A stretch of DNA of 64,000 nucleotides, taken from contig CM073558.1 of the NCBI GenBank assembly GCA_037074615.1, positions 9,114,001 through 9,178,000 of the forward strand, read 5' to 3'. The stretch is from Leucaena leucocephala. Its lineage: Eukaryota; Streptophyta; Magnoliopsida; Fabales; Fabaceae. Below the pieces are notes generated by a model. That model had not been told where the DNA came from and searched no databases. It saw nothing but the letters and a program-made list of their open reading frames with translations. Shown piece after piece: positions 43,271-54,918 of the stretch. Numbering within the stretch: the first letter of the stretch is position 1; every line of letters starts with the position of its first letter. The position numbers were made by a program, and so were the translations under genes.

Positions 43271-45330
43271 GTCTAAAGTACTCCAGTTTTGTGTGGGTAT
43301 TCAATGAGTCAAATAAGGATTCCAAGTACGCCCAAAATTTACAATATCACTATACACCAAACAACCTTTTGTATATTTGAATTTGCAATTTCTCACTCTG
43401 ATTTGATACCTAATAAAATGATAGATCACTAAAGCATCACGATATGCATATTGTGATAGGTTAAATAATATAATAATTCTCTATTGATATATATTTATAC
43501 ATTGCTTAGTGGAATTATTTGAATTTGAGGGAATTATCTTAGAGTTTCAAAGAAAATAAATTATCATTATCAGGTTTCATGAAATCATCAAATTGATATA
43601 AAATCTTGAAGTACCCAACTAGACCTGAGTGTAATTCTCCCATTGAATTTCGTATCACATTATTACTTGTTAAATAGTTCACAAATCACACAAGCAACAA
43701 TACATATGGCATGGATTTATTAGAGCATATATAAATGAAATATAAAATGTATATGAGATCGTATTATTCATAAAATATAAACATATAATTCACGTCAACC
43801 TTTAATCTGAATGAAACATGAAGACTCAGTTTTAAAAAAAATCATGAATCCCACAACCTGGTGAAAATATTTATCAAGTTGATATTGATTATAATTATTT
43901 TATTTATTATGTGATTAGGCTATTGGCTCAATTGCTTTACTTTTAGGAAGCTAGGAGTTCCTTCCCATCAGATATATAAGCTGGTGTATCTGTGTTTAAT
44001 ATATAATGTATGATAAAAAAAAGGAGAAAAAGGGTTTTACTTATTTTCAACCATCATATTTTCTTATCTAATTTATTAATCAGTGGACTTATTATATTAG
44101 ACAAGTTTTGTATATCTTTACAAACATAAACAACCTGAAAAGACTTATTACTCTAAAATCAATCATTGACAATGCAAAATAGATCGTAAGAGGGGGGGGA
44201 AACGGAAAAGCAGAACTAAACGAGGAAACAAAATAAACAAAACAGAATAGATTACCGTATTATATTTGTCACGTTTTTATTGAAAAAAGAAAAAAAAATT
44301 GCTCCCTTGAAGAAAGCAAAAGAAATTTCAGTATTGTCATGTTGCTCCCTCGAAGAAAGCATACAACCGTTCGCAATCATTGATAACAAACTTGTTGACT
44401 AATTTCTTGTTGAAGTATATAATTAAAAGGACAATACACTAAAGATCAAATCTATATATATAAAGCTCATATTTTATCTCAATGTGTTTAATTTTTGTCA
44501 AAAAATATTAGTAGCTCATAGCCGATATCAGACCATTTCATATTCTGTTGGGGCCAGAGGACAGAGAAGATGCCCTAAATATGGAATGAAAGTCTGTCTA
44601 CAAAAGAAAAGAAAGATTATTGAAAAGTTTAAAAAAAAGAGATTTTCTCTAGAGATAGGAAAACAGTTGGCCAATAGATTTTAAGATTTTTCAGGACAAC
44701 TCCATATTCAAGTAGGATAAAGATAGAAACATAATTCTTTTCTTTTTCTAAAAAAAAGAAATTTTGGTATATAATTTTCTTCCTTTTCTAGAGGTAAAAG
44801 AGAATTTCTCATCGAACACTCCCTCACATTTCTGTATATATTTTACGAATCAACCATGTAGGGAAATGATTTTTAAAGTAACATAACATTTAAATAATAG
44901 GAAAAATATATATTTACTGTGTATATAATACAAAATTTAAATTTAGTAGTGGTTTTTTTATTAAAAAAAACTGTTACTAGTTTGTAGAGAGTTGACTGGC
45001 GCATTACTACCTCAACTTCAATATTTCTACTAACTTTTTGGCACCAAGTGGCACCAAAAATGGTGGTGGTACCTTGTGGTAGCCTGGTAGGGGAGGACCA
45101 TCCAACTGTTTATAGGATGACATAGATTTGATGGGTCACATTTGTGTCAGAGGTAATAACAGTTTCTAGACAACTGCTACGAAGTGTTACAAAGAACGAG
45201 GCATGTTGTTAGTGTTAGTTGCGGTTTGAGGGGAATTTTAATAATAACCACTAAAAAGAAGGTGGGGTGATGGACGACGTGTAGCAGTTAGGGTAGCGGA
45301 CATCATCAAAACAGCTACTACCTCAATACC

Positions 45331-45340
45331 TATATATAAA
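45331..45340 (+). promoter_or_regulatory. Promoter-like TATA box
   Basis: TATATATAAA followed 30-80 bases later by a CT-rich leader (CTCTCTCAATCTCTCAC) as in many plant promoters. No recognisable coding region follows, so it may belong to a lost transposable element. Confidence 0.35.
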
Positions 45341-46223
45341 AGTGCCTTCCGTCCTTTTTACCATTTTTGCAAACTCTCTCAATCTCTCACAAAGAATCCT
45401 GTCGTGTCGTTTGAAGTGGTTCCACCTCCTGCTCCAGTGTTCAAGCAAAGTAGTTTGACAGTCCAAGTTAATATGAAAATTATTTTATTTATTTGAGTTA
45501 AATTAATTTTTATTTTATAATTTATATTGTTTAATTTTATTGTTATAATTAATGTAAATTAAGTTTTTTTTTAATTTTTTATGTCTTTATTTTTATATAT
45601 ACAAGTTTTTAGATATACTTGTTAGTTCACTTACCTAATATACACACATAGAAACTTAGCGCTGTTACTAGACTCGGGTCTCTAATACACAACAAAAGCA
45701 CACAAGAGAGGAGAAGAGAGAGTTGTAGTTGCTGCCCTAAGAGAATAGAGCAAACTTCCTTAGCAGAGCACCTCAATGAAAATGCTTCTGTATTGTGTGT
45801 GAAAAACAATGATCTTCTCCCCAGTCACACATGATCAGATAATGGGGGAGAGAGTGGTTACCTCATGATTGTTCCATCATTCAATTTGAATATTCTATGA
45901 TATTCATACTGATGATCCAACTCTTTTAGGTATTTACACTTTAATCCCATATACACATATATAGGTTTAGGCCTAATACACTAAGGGTAGATTGACCTAT
46001 TTTCTTATATCTTTTACTCACAATTGGTAGGTTAGGGATAATTAGTTTAGACTCTCTTTTCCTTCTTTTATACTAAGTGCTTTGCCATAACAACATGGAT
46101 ATGAAGTCTTCAACTAGGTGCATATACTAGAAATCCTTTTTATAGTACCAGCACAAGGCAACCCTTCCTTTGTGTAGCCTGAGTTTAATAATATGCCTAA
46201 GATATCATGGATTTATGGATATA

Positions 46224-49200
46224 TGTAACATCACAATTTTTTTCTATCTGTGTAAGACTAATAGAAGAAAGAGGTTATGAAGGGATTATAATGATAATAA
46301 GAAGAAAATATAATGATTAGATAAGTTTTAAATCAAATAAAGAGATAATGTATAAAGTTGTAAAGCTAAAGGGGTTAAATTGCAATTACTGAAAGTTTAG
46401 AGACTAAACTGTAAATAGTAAAAGTCTAGAGACTAAATTATAAATAGTAAAAAGTTCAAGAATCTAAATAGAATTTGGATAATTCAGGGACCAATTTTGA
46501 GTTTCAAATTTGGTTAAAGGGAACTAAAATAGAATTTGAAAATTTTAAGGACTAGAGTGCAATTTTGCTAAATTTAGAGGCAAAAGTGTAATTATAGAAA
46601 GTGGAGCTAGAAAAGTCTCAAAATTGCCCAAAAGTATTTTTCTCCCAAATTTTATCAATAATATATAATAAAATTTGAGCCAGTTATATCTCTTTAGAAT
46701 TTTGAGTTAACGTCCCCATAAATTAATATTAATTTTTGAAGTTTGATAATTAGTAAAGTATCTTCCACTCCTCAAAATCACATAAAATTTTGTAGTGAAT
46801 TCTTATAATTAATATAAAAATTTATAAAACTAAAAAAAGTAAAAAAAAAGGAGTCTTGTATAATTAATTATAAAATTTACGTAAAAAGACACCGATAAAG
46901 GATTTAGAAGAAATGTATTATAATTTTTATCTAAACTTCTGGGTCTCAAATAATTATGAGATTTTGTAAAAAAATTATTTTATATTAGAATGAATTTATA
47001 AAAATTTTATATCCATTAAAAGAACTTTATAGAATGTATCTCTAAAATTAGGGTAATTTAAGGATATCTGTATAATAAATTAAAGGAAGTGCATTGGAAT
47101 TTATGCCAAATATTTAGTGGGACCTAATTTTGGTCCAATATGATATCATGTGAGGGCCCAAAATGGTAAGAGAATTTTTAGAAGCCAAATGAAATTTTTA
47201 CACTAGTTTATGAATTAATAAAAGTAAAGAAAGAAGGATATTTAATGGAAGGTGCAAATGGCATAAGGTGGCATTGTGAGGTATCTTTATGGACCCACAC
47301 ACCCTTTGTAACATCCTTACTTTTATATGTCTTAGGGACCATTCAGTAGCATTTAGAACCACTTACAAGACCTTGGAAGTCTATTAGCCAAACCTGGAAT
47401 TTTACTCCTTTTCGGGTTACTGTTCATATGGTATCCCAGATTACGCAACAAACTTCAGAAAATCATAATTAATTCTAAAAAAATCAAATTGAAGTGGTTC
47501 AAAAAGATACATGAAGATAACATATTAAAATTTAAGGGAAAGATAATTTCCATACCAAATGACTAGCTAATTAATACAGTTTATTCATTAAAGTTTACTG
47601 TTTATTTGGTCAAAAACTCTGGAAACAGATTCTGATCCCTTACTTTGGAAATTTATTTCTCTTGTTATACACATCCAAATGACACGTTATACCTATGAAT
47701 TTAAATCTCTAGATGTGTGCTACATGCTCATAAAAGTTTGTGAAATAATTCCTTCATTTGCTAGGTTAAACTGAAGCTACAACCAAACTTCTTCAGGACC
47801 TACGTTTTTACCATTTCATTTTCCTTCCTTTTACTTTCAATAATTGTTTCAGCATGCATAAGCTATCAAATAAGCTTCTTAATATTCATATACATCATGT
47901 ACATATGCCATAAGTATTTCAAATAGTTTCATCACATAACTAGACACCTTACATGGCATTTACATACATGGGCAATTCATAGTATGTGCTAAAATCTCAA
48001 TACTTCACTTCCTTCTTCTATTCTAGCTCTTCTCCATGCATACCTTTTCCATCATGCTTGACCTAAATTAGTTAGTTATGGGAGAGTGAGATTATAGGGA
48101 ATTTCAGTAGCAGACATTAACACTTAAATATGCAAGATGGATGTTAATGCATGATATGTAATTTCATTAAACTTTCTTTGATTAGTGACATGCCATCATG
48201 CTATATACTCTTACATAAAGTGCTTGGCCATGGAAAATATTAGATTGTAATGGGTGAATGATTATGTAATGTTAGGATTTGATTGTAAACTCTAAGGAGG
48301 CAGCCACACATCAAAGAGAAGTGAGAAGAAAGAGGCAAGATAAAGTGAAAGAAAGTCAAGTATATGAGGTAGTAAACTTATCCTGTACTTGTATGTATTG
48401 AATGTGATGCTTGGAAGTGCTATGGCTTTGTTGAATTGTGTTGCATGTGTTTATGATTAAAGCTCTATTTCTATGATTACTTTGGCCAATTGTAATTCAG
48501 ATGTTTCATGGAAGCACGCACATTACACAATGTTAACACTTTTACAAGCAAGCACAAGTATTTATATTAATGCATGCAATGTTTAGTACCTTTGCTACTG
48601 AGATTTTCCCAAAAATTTCACCCCCTTCCATGTAATCCCAATCCACCAGGTTTATGAATGATGAAAGAGGATGAAGAAGCATGAAGAGAAGCTAGGGATT
48701 GTATAGTATAAATGTTATATATGAAGAATTGTTATATGAAATGTTGCTATATGACTAATATAAGTAGTGATAGTCATGATGTAATGAAAAATAGTAAATT
48801 ATGAGATAAATGTATAAAATTTTACAAATATTTATTTAACATGTCAAGCTTCATTTTGACACCAAGAACACCTTATTTTGATGTTTGTACCAAGAGAACA
48901 AATTTTCTAAAATAAGGAACCAGAATCTATTTTTAGAATTTTTGACCAAATAAACAGTAATATTTGACGATTAAACTGTATCAATTAACTAAGTATTTTA
49001 TCTGACAATTATTTTTACCTTAAATTGTAAGATATTATCTTCACGTAGCTTTTTAAACCACTTGATTTTGATTTTTCTATAATTAATGATATTTTTTGAA
49101 ATTCGTCGCCTAATATGAAAATTCCATATGAACAGTAACTCAAGAAGAGTAAAATTTCATATTTAGCTAATGGACTTCCAAGGTCTTGTAAGTGGTTCTA

Positions 49201-49247
49201 AATGCTACTGAATAGTCCCAAAGACATATGAATGTAAGAATGTTTTA
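46224..49247 (+). repeat. Family A LTR, copy A3, disrupted
   Basis: Start TGTAACATCACAATTTTTTT resembles the family A start; end GAATGTTTTA resembles GGATGTTACA with changes. It shares 'agggactaaa..gcaatt' phrases (46370-46610) and the GCTACTGAGATTTTCCC block (48594) with the other copies. It is split by a reversed family A piece at 47309-48245. No matching target duplication was found, so at least one edge may be rearranged. The right edge abuts Athila-like LTR sequence (49248). Confidence 0.65.
47309..48245 (-). repeat. Reversed, truncated family A LTR, copy A4
   Basis: Starts TGTAACATCCTTACTTT, the rc of the family 3' end. It follows the rc of A5 (53096 down to about 52150) closely, for example TATGGGAGAGTGAGATT and CATGGAAAATATT. 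Only the 3' ~940 bp are present. Flanking A3 sequence continues on both sides with a gap. Confidence 0.75.
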
Positions 49248-49294
49248 TTAGTCGTGACCTTATTTCTTTTAGGAAGCTTTTATGTGTTTACAGG
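49248..49294 (+). repeat. Piece of right-hand Athila-like 5' LTR, left of family C insertion
   Basis: GTCGTGACCTTATTTCTTTT AGGAAGC matches the LTR at 63171-63200. It continues at 53349 after removal of the nested inserts; ACAGG (49290-49294) pairs with ACAAG (53344-53348). Confidence 0.75.
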
Positions 49295-49712
49295 TGATTG
49301 ACTCTTCAAAAGATAATGATATCTTCATTTATCTTCAGCATCCTTTCAAGCTATCATCTTTGCCAATATCTCCAAAGATAATATTTTTAAACTCAAATGT
49401 CCTACAAACAATTCAAATAAAAAGTCATAGGATAAAAGAGATAAAATAATTAATAAGAAAATAGGAAAAGATAACATATTTATTATCCTTTGATTATATT
49501 TAAATGTTAGATATTGAGGAATTATTTTTGATTCAATTCAAATGATATATAATATAATATTAAAAGAATAAATTAATATATTATAATATAATATTATTAA
49601 AGACATTTAATTTTCTCTAATTATATATTATAATTTCCTCCTTCAATTTATCAATTCCTCAATTAGCCTTCTTATATAATATAATTATGTAATAGTTGAT
49701 GTAGGTCCCATA

Positions 49713-52700
49713 TGTCATATCCTAATTTTTCCCTATTGATATAATAGTAATAATGGAAAGAGGCTTGGAAAGGATTATGACGAATCTCAGAAGAAATAAT
49801 AAGGGTTAGATGATTCTTTAAGGAAAAGAATGACTAAAATGAAAAGTAGAAAATGCTAAAGGCAAAAAGTGTAAGTAGAAACAAAAGTTGGGCCCTTAAG
49901 TGTAATTTTTAAAAGTTAAGGGACTTAAATATAAATAGCTAAAAGTTCAGGGCCCAAAATGCAATTATTCAAATGTTTAGGGACCTAAATGTAAATATGA
50001 GAAAATTGAGCCGAAACAGGCAAAAAATGCCCGGAATCAGATTAGACCCAAATTTTACCAGTAGATAGACAAAATTATTTTGATTAGTTTAACGTAACAC
50101 AGAATTTTGATTTGAGGTCCCGATTAATTGATATAAATTTTTGAAGTTAGAAGAATTATTACAGTATTTTTCAAACATCAGAATCAGATAAAAATTTATT
50201 AGAAATTCCCATATTTAATGTAAGAATTTATAAAATTGATAAGGTCAGAAAAGGAATCTTGTAGAATCCTTATGGGATTTTACAGTAAAATAAAATACCC
50301 GATAAATAGGATCAGGTGATATTTATTAGGATATGTGCCATAAAGGTAATGAGGCCAATGAGCCCATACCAAGGCCCAAATGGAGCCATAATAAGCCCAA
50401 TAAAGTAGTGAAACAGTTATGTGGGCTAGAGTCCAGAGCAGTTCAGGGAAAGTGTGAAATTATAAAAATACCCCTGGATGCCCATACTGTACCAGTGTTA
50501 GATGGAGGTCATTTTGGTCATTCTAGATAGGCCAAAAATATGGAACATAGTATAAATATGATTAGTTAGAGCCAATATATGCCCTGAGGTAGTGCAAAGA
50601 GGGGTGAAATGACAATTATGCCCTTAGTGTTAGTACAGCGCAAGAAAGGACACCAAGGGTATTTTGGTCATTTTCTAAAGGATGGATGGCAGATAAATAT
50701 TCAGTATATCAAGTTCAATGATATGATAAGCATAGACATTAATTTTCAGAACAAAATACAAATCTTGGTATATTATAAAAAAATTAGGAATAGAAAACAG
50801 TCTGGTTGCTGTGAAACTGCTCTGATCGGTATCGGATTGGACTGAAATATTTCCAGAAGCTTCCTGACATGATAAGCACGCCACATACCCCCATGAGGTA
50901 TCCCTTGAGCTATCCCACATGATGTCATAATTATTATTTTTAGAAAAAATTAAATCCAAGATTAAATGTAGGCCTTTAGATCAAATAGTAACTAAATAAA
51001 TCTTAGCCATTCATTTTTCATAGATTTTGGCTATAAATACCCCCTCATTCTGCATCAAAACCGTGGCTTCATGGACCCTTGGGGAAACTCTTGCAAAATG
51101 AAAACTCAAGCCAAGACAAAGAAGATTCAAGGTACCAAAGTTCAAGCAAGCTAGAGATTAAAGGCAAACAATCTCTCCTAGCTTATTTTTCTTTGATTTG
51201 GGAGCTTGAACTTAGGGTTTTCATGGGAGAAAAGTTGAGTTTTCTCTAAGGGGAGATGCTGCCCAAATAACTTAGATGAAAGGGGAAAGAAGAAATTAAA
51301 GTTAGAAACATATGATTGAAGCTTAAACAAGCTAGTTAAGAGATTTTGTTGTTGAATCAAGTTGATATTCTTGACTTTGTTATGATGTGCCCTATTTGGT
51401 ATGCACTGTTCATGAGGGAAGGAAATGGAATTTCAATAATTTAATGCTTCCATTGAGTTTATATGATGATTTTGTGTAGGATTGGAAAGGTTTTGAACCT
51501 TAGAAACATTAAAATCTCAAGGTTGTAGTCTTTGAGATTCTTTATGGTACTGTTCACTCGCATAAACAGTGATTGGAATTTCATGATTTTGATTATTCCA
51601 ATAGTTTTAAAATGAAAAGTTGTGTGGGGTAAAGTGGAGAAACAAGTATGGGAAGCATTAGAATCAAAATAAGAATTTTTGAAAGAATTGTATGCTTATG
51701 TTCAATTCTGTATAACAGGCAATGAAGGAGCTGGAATTTCATGATTCTAAGCTCATAAATGGATTCAAAAGATGAAATTGTGTAGGGTAAATTCAAGACA
51801 TCAATTGGTTCAAGAGCCAAGTGGATTAGTGAAGATTAGAGAAAGTTATGTCAATAAAGAATGTAACCAAGTTAGTCTTGAACATGGTTAGAGTTCATGA
51901 GTCCTAATGAGTTATGTGATGAATATGAATGTGTTTAGGACTATGAAGCATCCAAGAAGATTTTTGGAAGTGTTGGACATAAAGGCTTCATGGTTGGAAA
52001 GCTAGGGAGAAAGTGCTAAAGATCAAGAGGAAAGCTTAAGTGCAAGGTAGTGAACTTACCTCTTTATGTGCTTGATGTGGTATGCTTATATGTTGACATG
52101 TATATGATATTTGAATGATGTTGTGACATGATAAATGATATTGAATGTATTGTGAATAACATGTTTTCCATGGCCATGCACTTTATGTGAAAGTATATAG
52201 CATGATGGCATGTCACTAATCAAAGAAAGTTTGATGAAATTGCATATCATGCATTAGCATCCATCTTGAATATTTAAGTGGTAATATTTGCTACTGAGAT
52301 TCTCTAGAATCTCACTCTCCCATAACCAACTAATTTAGGTCAAGCATGAAGGAAAATATATACATGGAGAAGGGATAAAGCATGGAAGAAGGAAAGTGAA
52401 GTATTTAAGATTCTAGCATAGGCTATGAATTATCCATGTATGTAAATGCCATGTAAGGTGTGTATTTATGTGATGAAGCTATTGAAATAATTATGGCATA
52501 TGTACATGATGTATATGAATATTGAGAAGTTTATTTGATGGCTTATCTATGCTTGAATAATTATTGAAAGTGAAAGAAAAGAAACTAAAATGGTAAAACG
52601 TAGGTCCTAAAGCAGTTTTGTTATGGTTTGAGTTTGACCTAGCAAATGAAGGAATTAGTTCACAAAATTTTATGATCATATATCACACATCTAGAGATTT

Positions 52701-53096
52701 AAATGCATAGGTATAACGTGTCATTTGATTGTGTATATCAAGAGAAATGAATTTCTAAAGTAAGGGACCAGAATATGTTTCCAGAGTTTTTGACCAAATG
52801 AACAGTAAACTTTAATGAATAAACTGTATTAATGGGCTAATCATTTGGTCTGGAAATTATTTTTTCCTTAAATTTCAAGATGTTAGCTTCATGTATCTTT
52901 TTGAACCACTTCATTTTGAGTTTTTTATAATTAATTATGATTTTTTGAAGTTTATTGCGTAATCTGGAATGTCATATGAACAGTAATCCAAGAAAGAGTA
53001 AAATTCTAGATTTGGCTAATGGACTTTCAAGGTCTTGTAAGTGGTTCTAAATACTACTGAATGGTCCCTAAGATGTATGAAAGTAAGGATGTTACA
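49713..53096 (+). repeat. Family A solo LTR, copy A5
   Basis: 3384 bp, TGTCATATCC... to GGATGTTACA. Flanks CCATA (49708-49712) and CCAGA (53097-53101) form a target duplication with one change. Best-preserved copy: TATA at 51031, GCTACTGAGATTCTCTAG at 52289, several 'gggcccaaaatg..aatt' phrases. No ORF with homology. Confidence 0.85.
51031..51045 (+). promoter_or_regulatory. TATA box inside family A LTR (A5)
   Basis: CTATAAATACCCCCT, conserved in A2 and similar in A1; the probable U3 promoter. The likely transcript start lies about 30 bases downstream, near ATCAAAACCGTGG. Confidence 0.6.
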
Positions 53097-53348
53097 CCAG
53101 ACATCATTTATTTATTTTTCCTAATTTCATGAAATTTATAAAAGCAAAATACCTTCATATAAATCAATTTAATCAAGAGAAATAATAAAATAAATAAAAA
53201 CACAATAAAAGGACATTTTAATCATTTAATTCATATAATCAATGAAAGCACAAAATAGCCACAACTACTATAATAATGCCTATTAAACATGATAAATTCC
53301 CTAAAATAGATATAAAATAATATGATAAAATAAGGATTTATCAACAAG

Positions 53349-54315
53349 TCACGACCAAAATATAGATCTGATTGCGACTATAAGAGATAGTTATTGAAGT
53401 TGTGCATTTTTTATTAGGTCATTCTGGAATTAAAGGAAGTAGGAGTAGTGATACGAAAGGGGGGCTAGATTTTTTTGCAAGGTATGGCTAAGAAGTAGTG
53501 CTCACTCTCTCTCTACAACCTTCATATTCATCTTTCATTTTTCTTCACCTTTCCACAGATTTTCACATTTCTGCACTAATTAATCCACTTCTACCATCTT
53601 TCTCTTAACCTTTCCATAACCTTTTTTTAGCATTCTTCATGGCATCTTTTCTAGGCAGTGATGGCACCATAGTAGAAGCTATGAGAGGCTAGAACTTTAG
53701 TCTCCTAGTGATAGACAACATATCTTGAGCTTATAGATTGTATTGGGGAGTTTTCTATCTTAATCTGCACCTATTTCATATTTTGATATTTCTAGATTTA
53801 GGGATTTCATTGTAAGAATAGGGATTGAATGTCAATTGATTATTCTCATATTAGATATTTGTAATTGGCATTGGATGATGAGATTATTGATCTTAATATA
53901 AACATTTTAGTTTTTATTTGTCGATAGTTGGACTATTGTCAATGATTATTGATATTTAATTCAATTGTTTGAAGTCTATGGTTATCGATTGATGATCATT
54001 TGAAGGCATTATCATCATCTGATTTAATTACACACTAGGTGATTTCAAAGGAGTTTAAGAACTATTATTACAATGGACTGAATCGATTGATTGAGGTTTT
54101 ACATAAGACTTAGTGATTTCAAACCTCCCATAGCAAATTAAGAGCAAGGATAGTTATATTTTCATCATCAAGAGCATTTCTTAACATATTTCTTTCACAA
54201 TCTAACTCATTTTCATGTTAATAAAAAATACAAAAATATTTACTTTACTGCACCCTATTTTATAGCATCAATATTCGATTAAATCCAAAACCCCATGTCT
54301 TTACCTAGTTTTCCA
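53349..54315 (+). repeat. Athila-like 5' LTR, main part
   Basis: Matches 63209-63781 of the 3' LTR over its first ~590 bp and the left-hand LTR throughout; ends TTTTCCA at 54315, just before the PBS-like site. Confidence 0.85.
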
Positions 54316-54918
54316 ATGGCTTTGCCCACCAAATTTGTTAGGATTATAATAAAAAGGCTCCTTAAAAAGAACAATAAGGTTGTACCTTATACTACATTAT
54401 TGGGTGCAATCATTATTAGTTATCAATTCCATTGTCTACCTTAATCAATTCATTTTGTTTGAACTTTAGTTTGTTGTTTTCATTGCATAGCATAAATTTT
54501 TTTTAGAAATAGAAACAAATATGTTATTTTCTTTCATTTTGGCATTTGCATCATTGCATAGCATTCTGCATTTTTTCTAAGTTCCTACAAAATTACTCTC
54601 GATGCCTGTGAGCCATAACAAAATGTTATCTAGGTCACGACCTTATTGCTTTATTAAGGTACTTGATTGCTCTATGTGATATTTACCGTGACTTTATTAC
54701 TGTTTTTCTCGACCAAGTTGAAAGATTTGCTCTTTGTGAAATTTTGTTGCGATAGTTAGAATTAATAGTCATGACCTTTAATCTATTTTCTAAAGTTTTT
54801 ACTCTCTGTGTTCATTAGTCATGACCTAAACATCCTATCGTCATGAACAGATAGAATTTTTTGCTATCAAACTTCTGTGTCTCATTTAAATTTCTTGCTT
54901 GGTTTTTCCTAATTATTT
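54316..54918 (+). other. PBS-like site and leader
   Basis: ATGGCTTTGCCCACCAAATT follows the LTR end. The leader holds repeated GTCACGACC / GTCATGACC motifs (54634, 54767, 54819) and 'gctctttgtgaaatt' phrases, as in the left-hand copy. Confidence 0.6.

Larger units (their letters stand above)
41251..46223. other. Anonymous AT-rich nuclear DNA
   Basis: Nearly 5 kb with no recognisable coding region on either strand; open frames are under 80 codons and have no family motif. It holds a hairpin (41721-41796), a small palindrome at 43021-43045, an LTR-like start near 42935, a promoter-like TATA at 45331 and a moderately conserved-looking block at 42110-42300 that I cannot assign. Confidence 0.5.
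49295..53343 (-). repeat. Family C solo LTR (reverse), interrupted by A5
   Basis: Reverse-oriented LTR: right end GGATTTATCA (rc TGATAAATCC), left end TGATTGACTC (rc GAGTCAATCA). An imperfect target duplication ACAGG/ACAAG lies in the Athila-like LTR. Net length is about 660 bp without A5. AT-rich, no coding region; parent unknown. Confidence 0.7.

Noticed and set aside
45000..45480. Endogenous pararetrovirus promoter
   Set aside because: Only a TATA and leader-like composition; no primer site or viral coding motif seen nearby.
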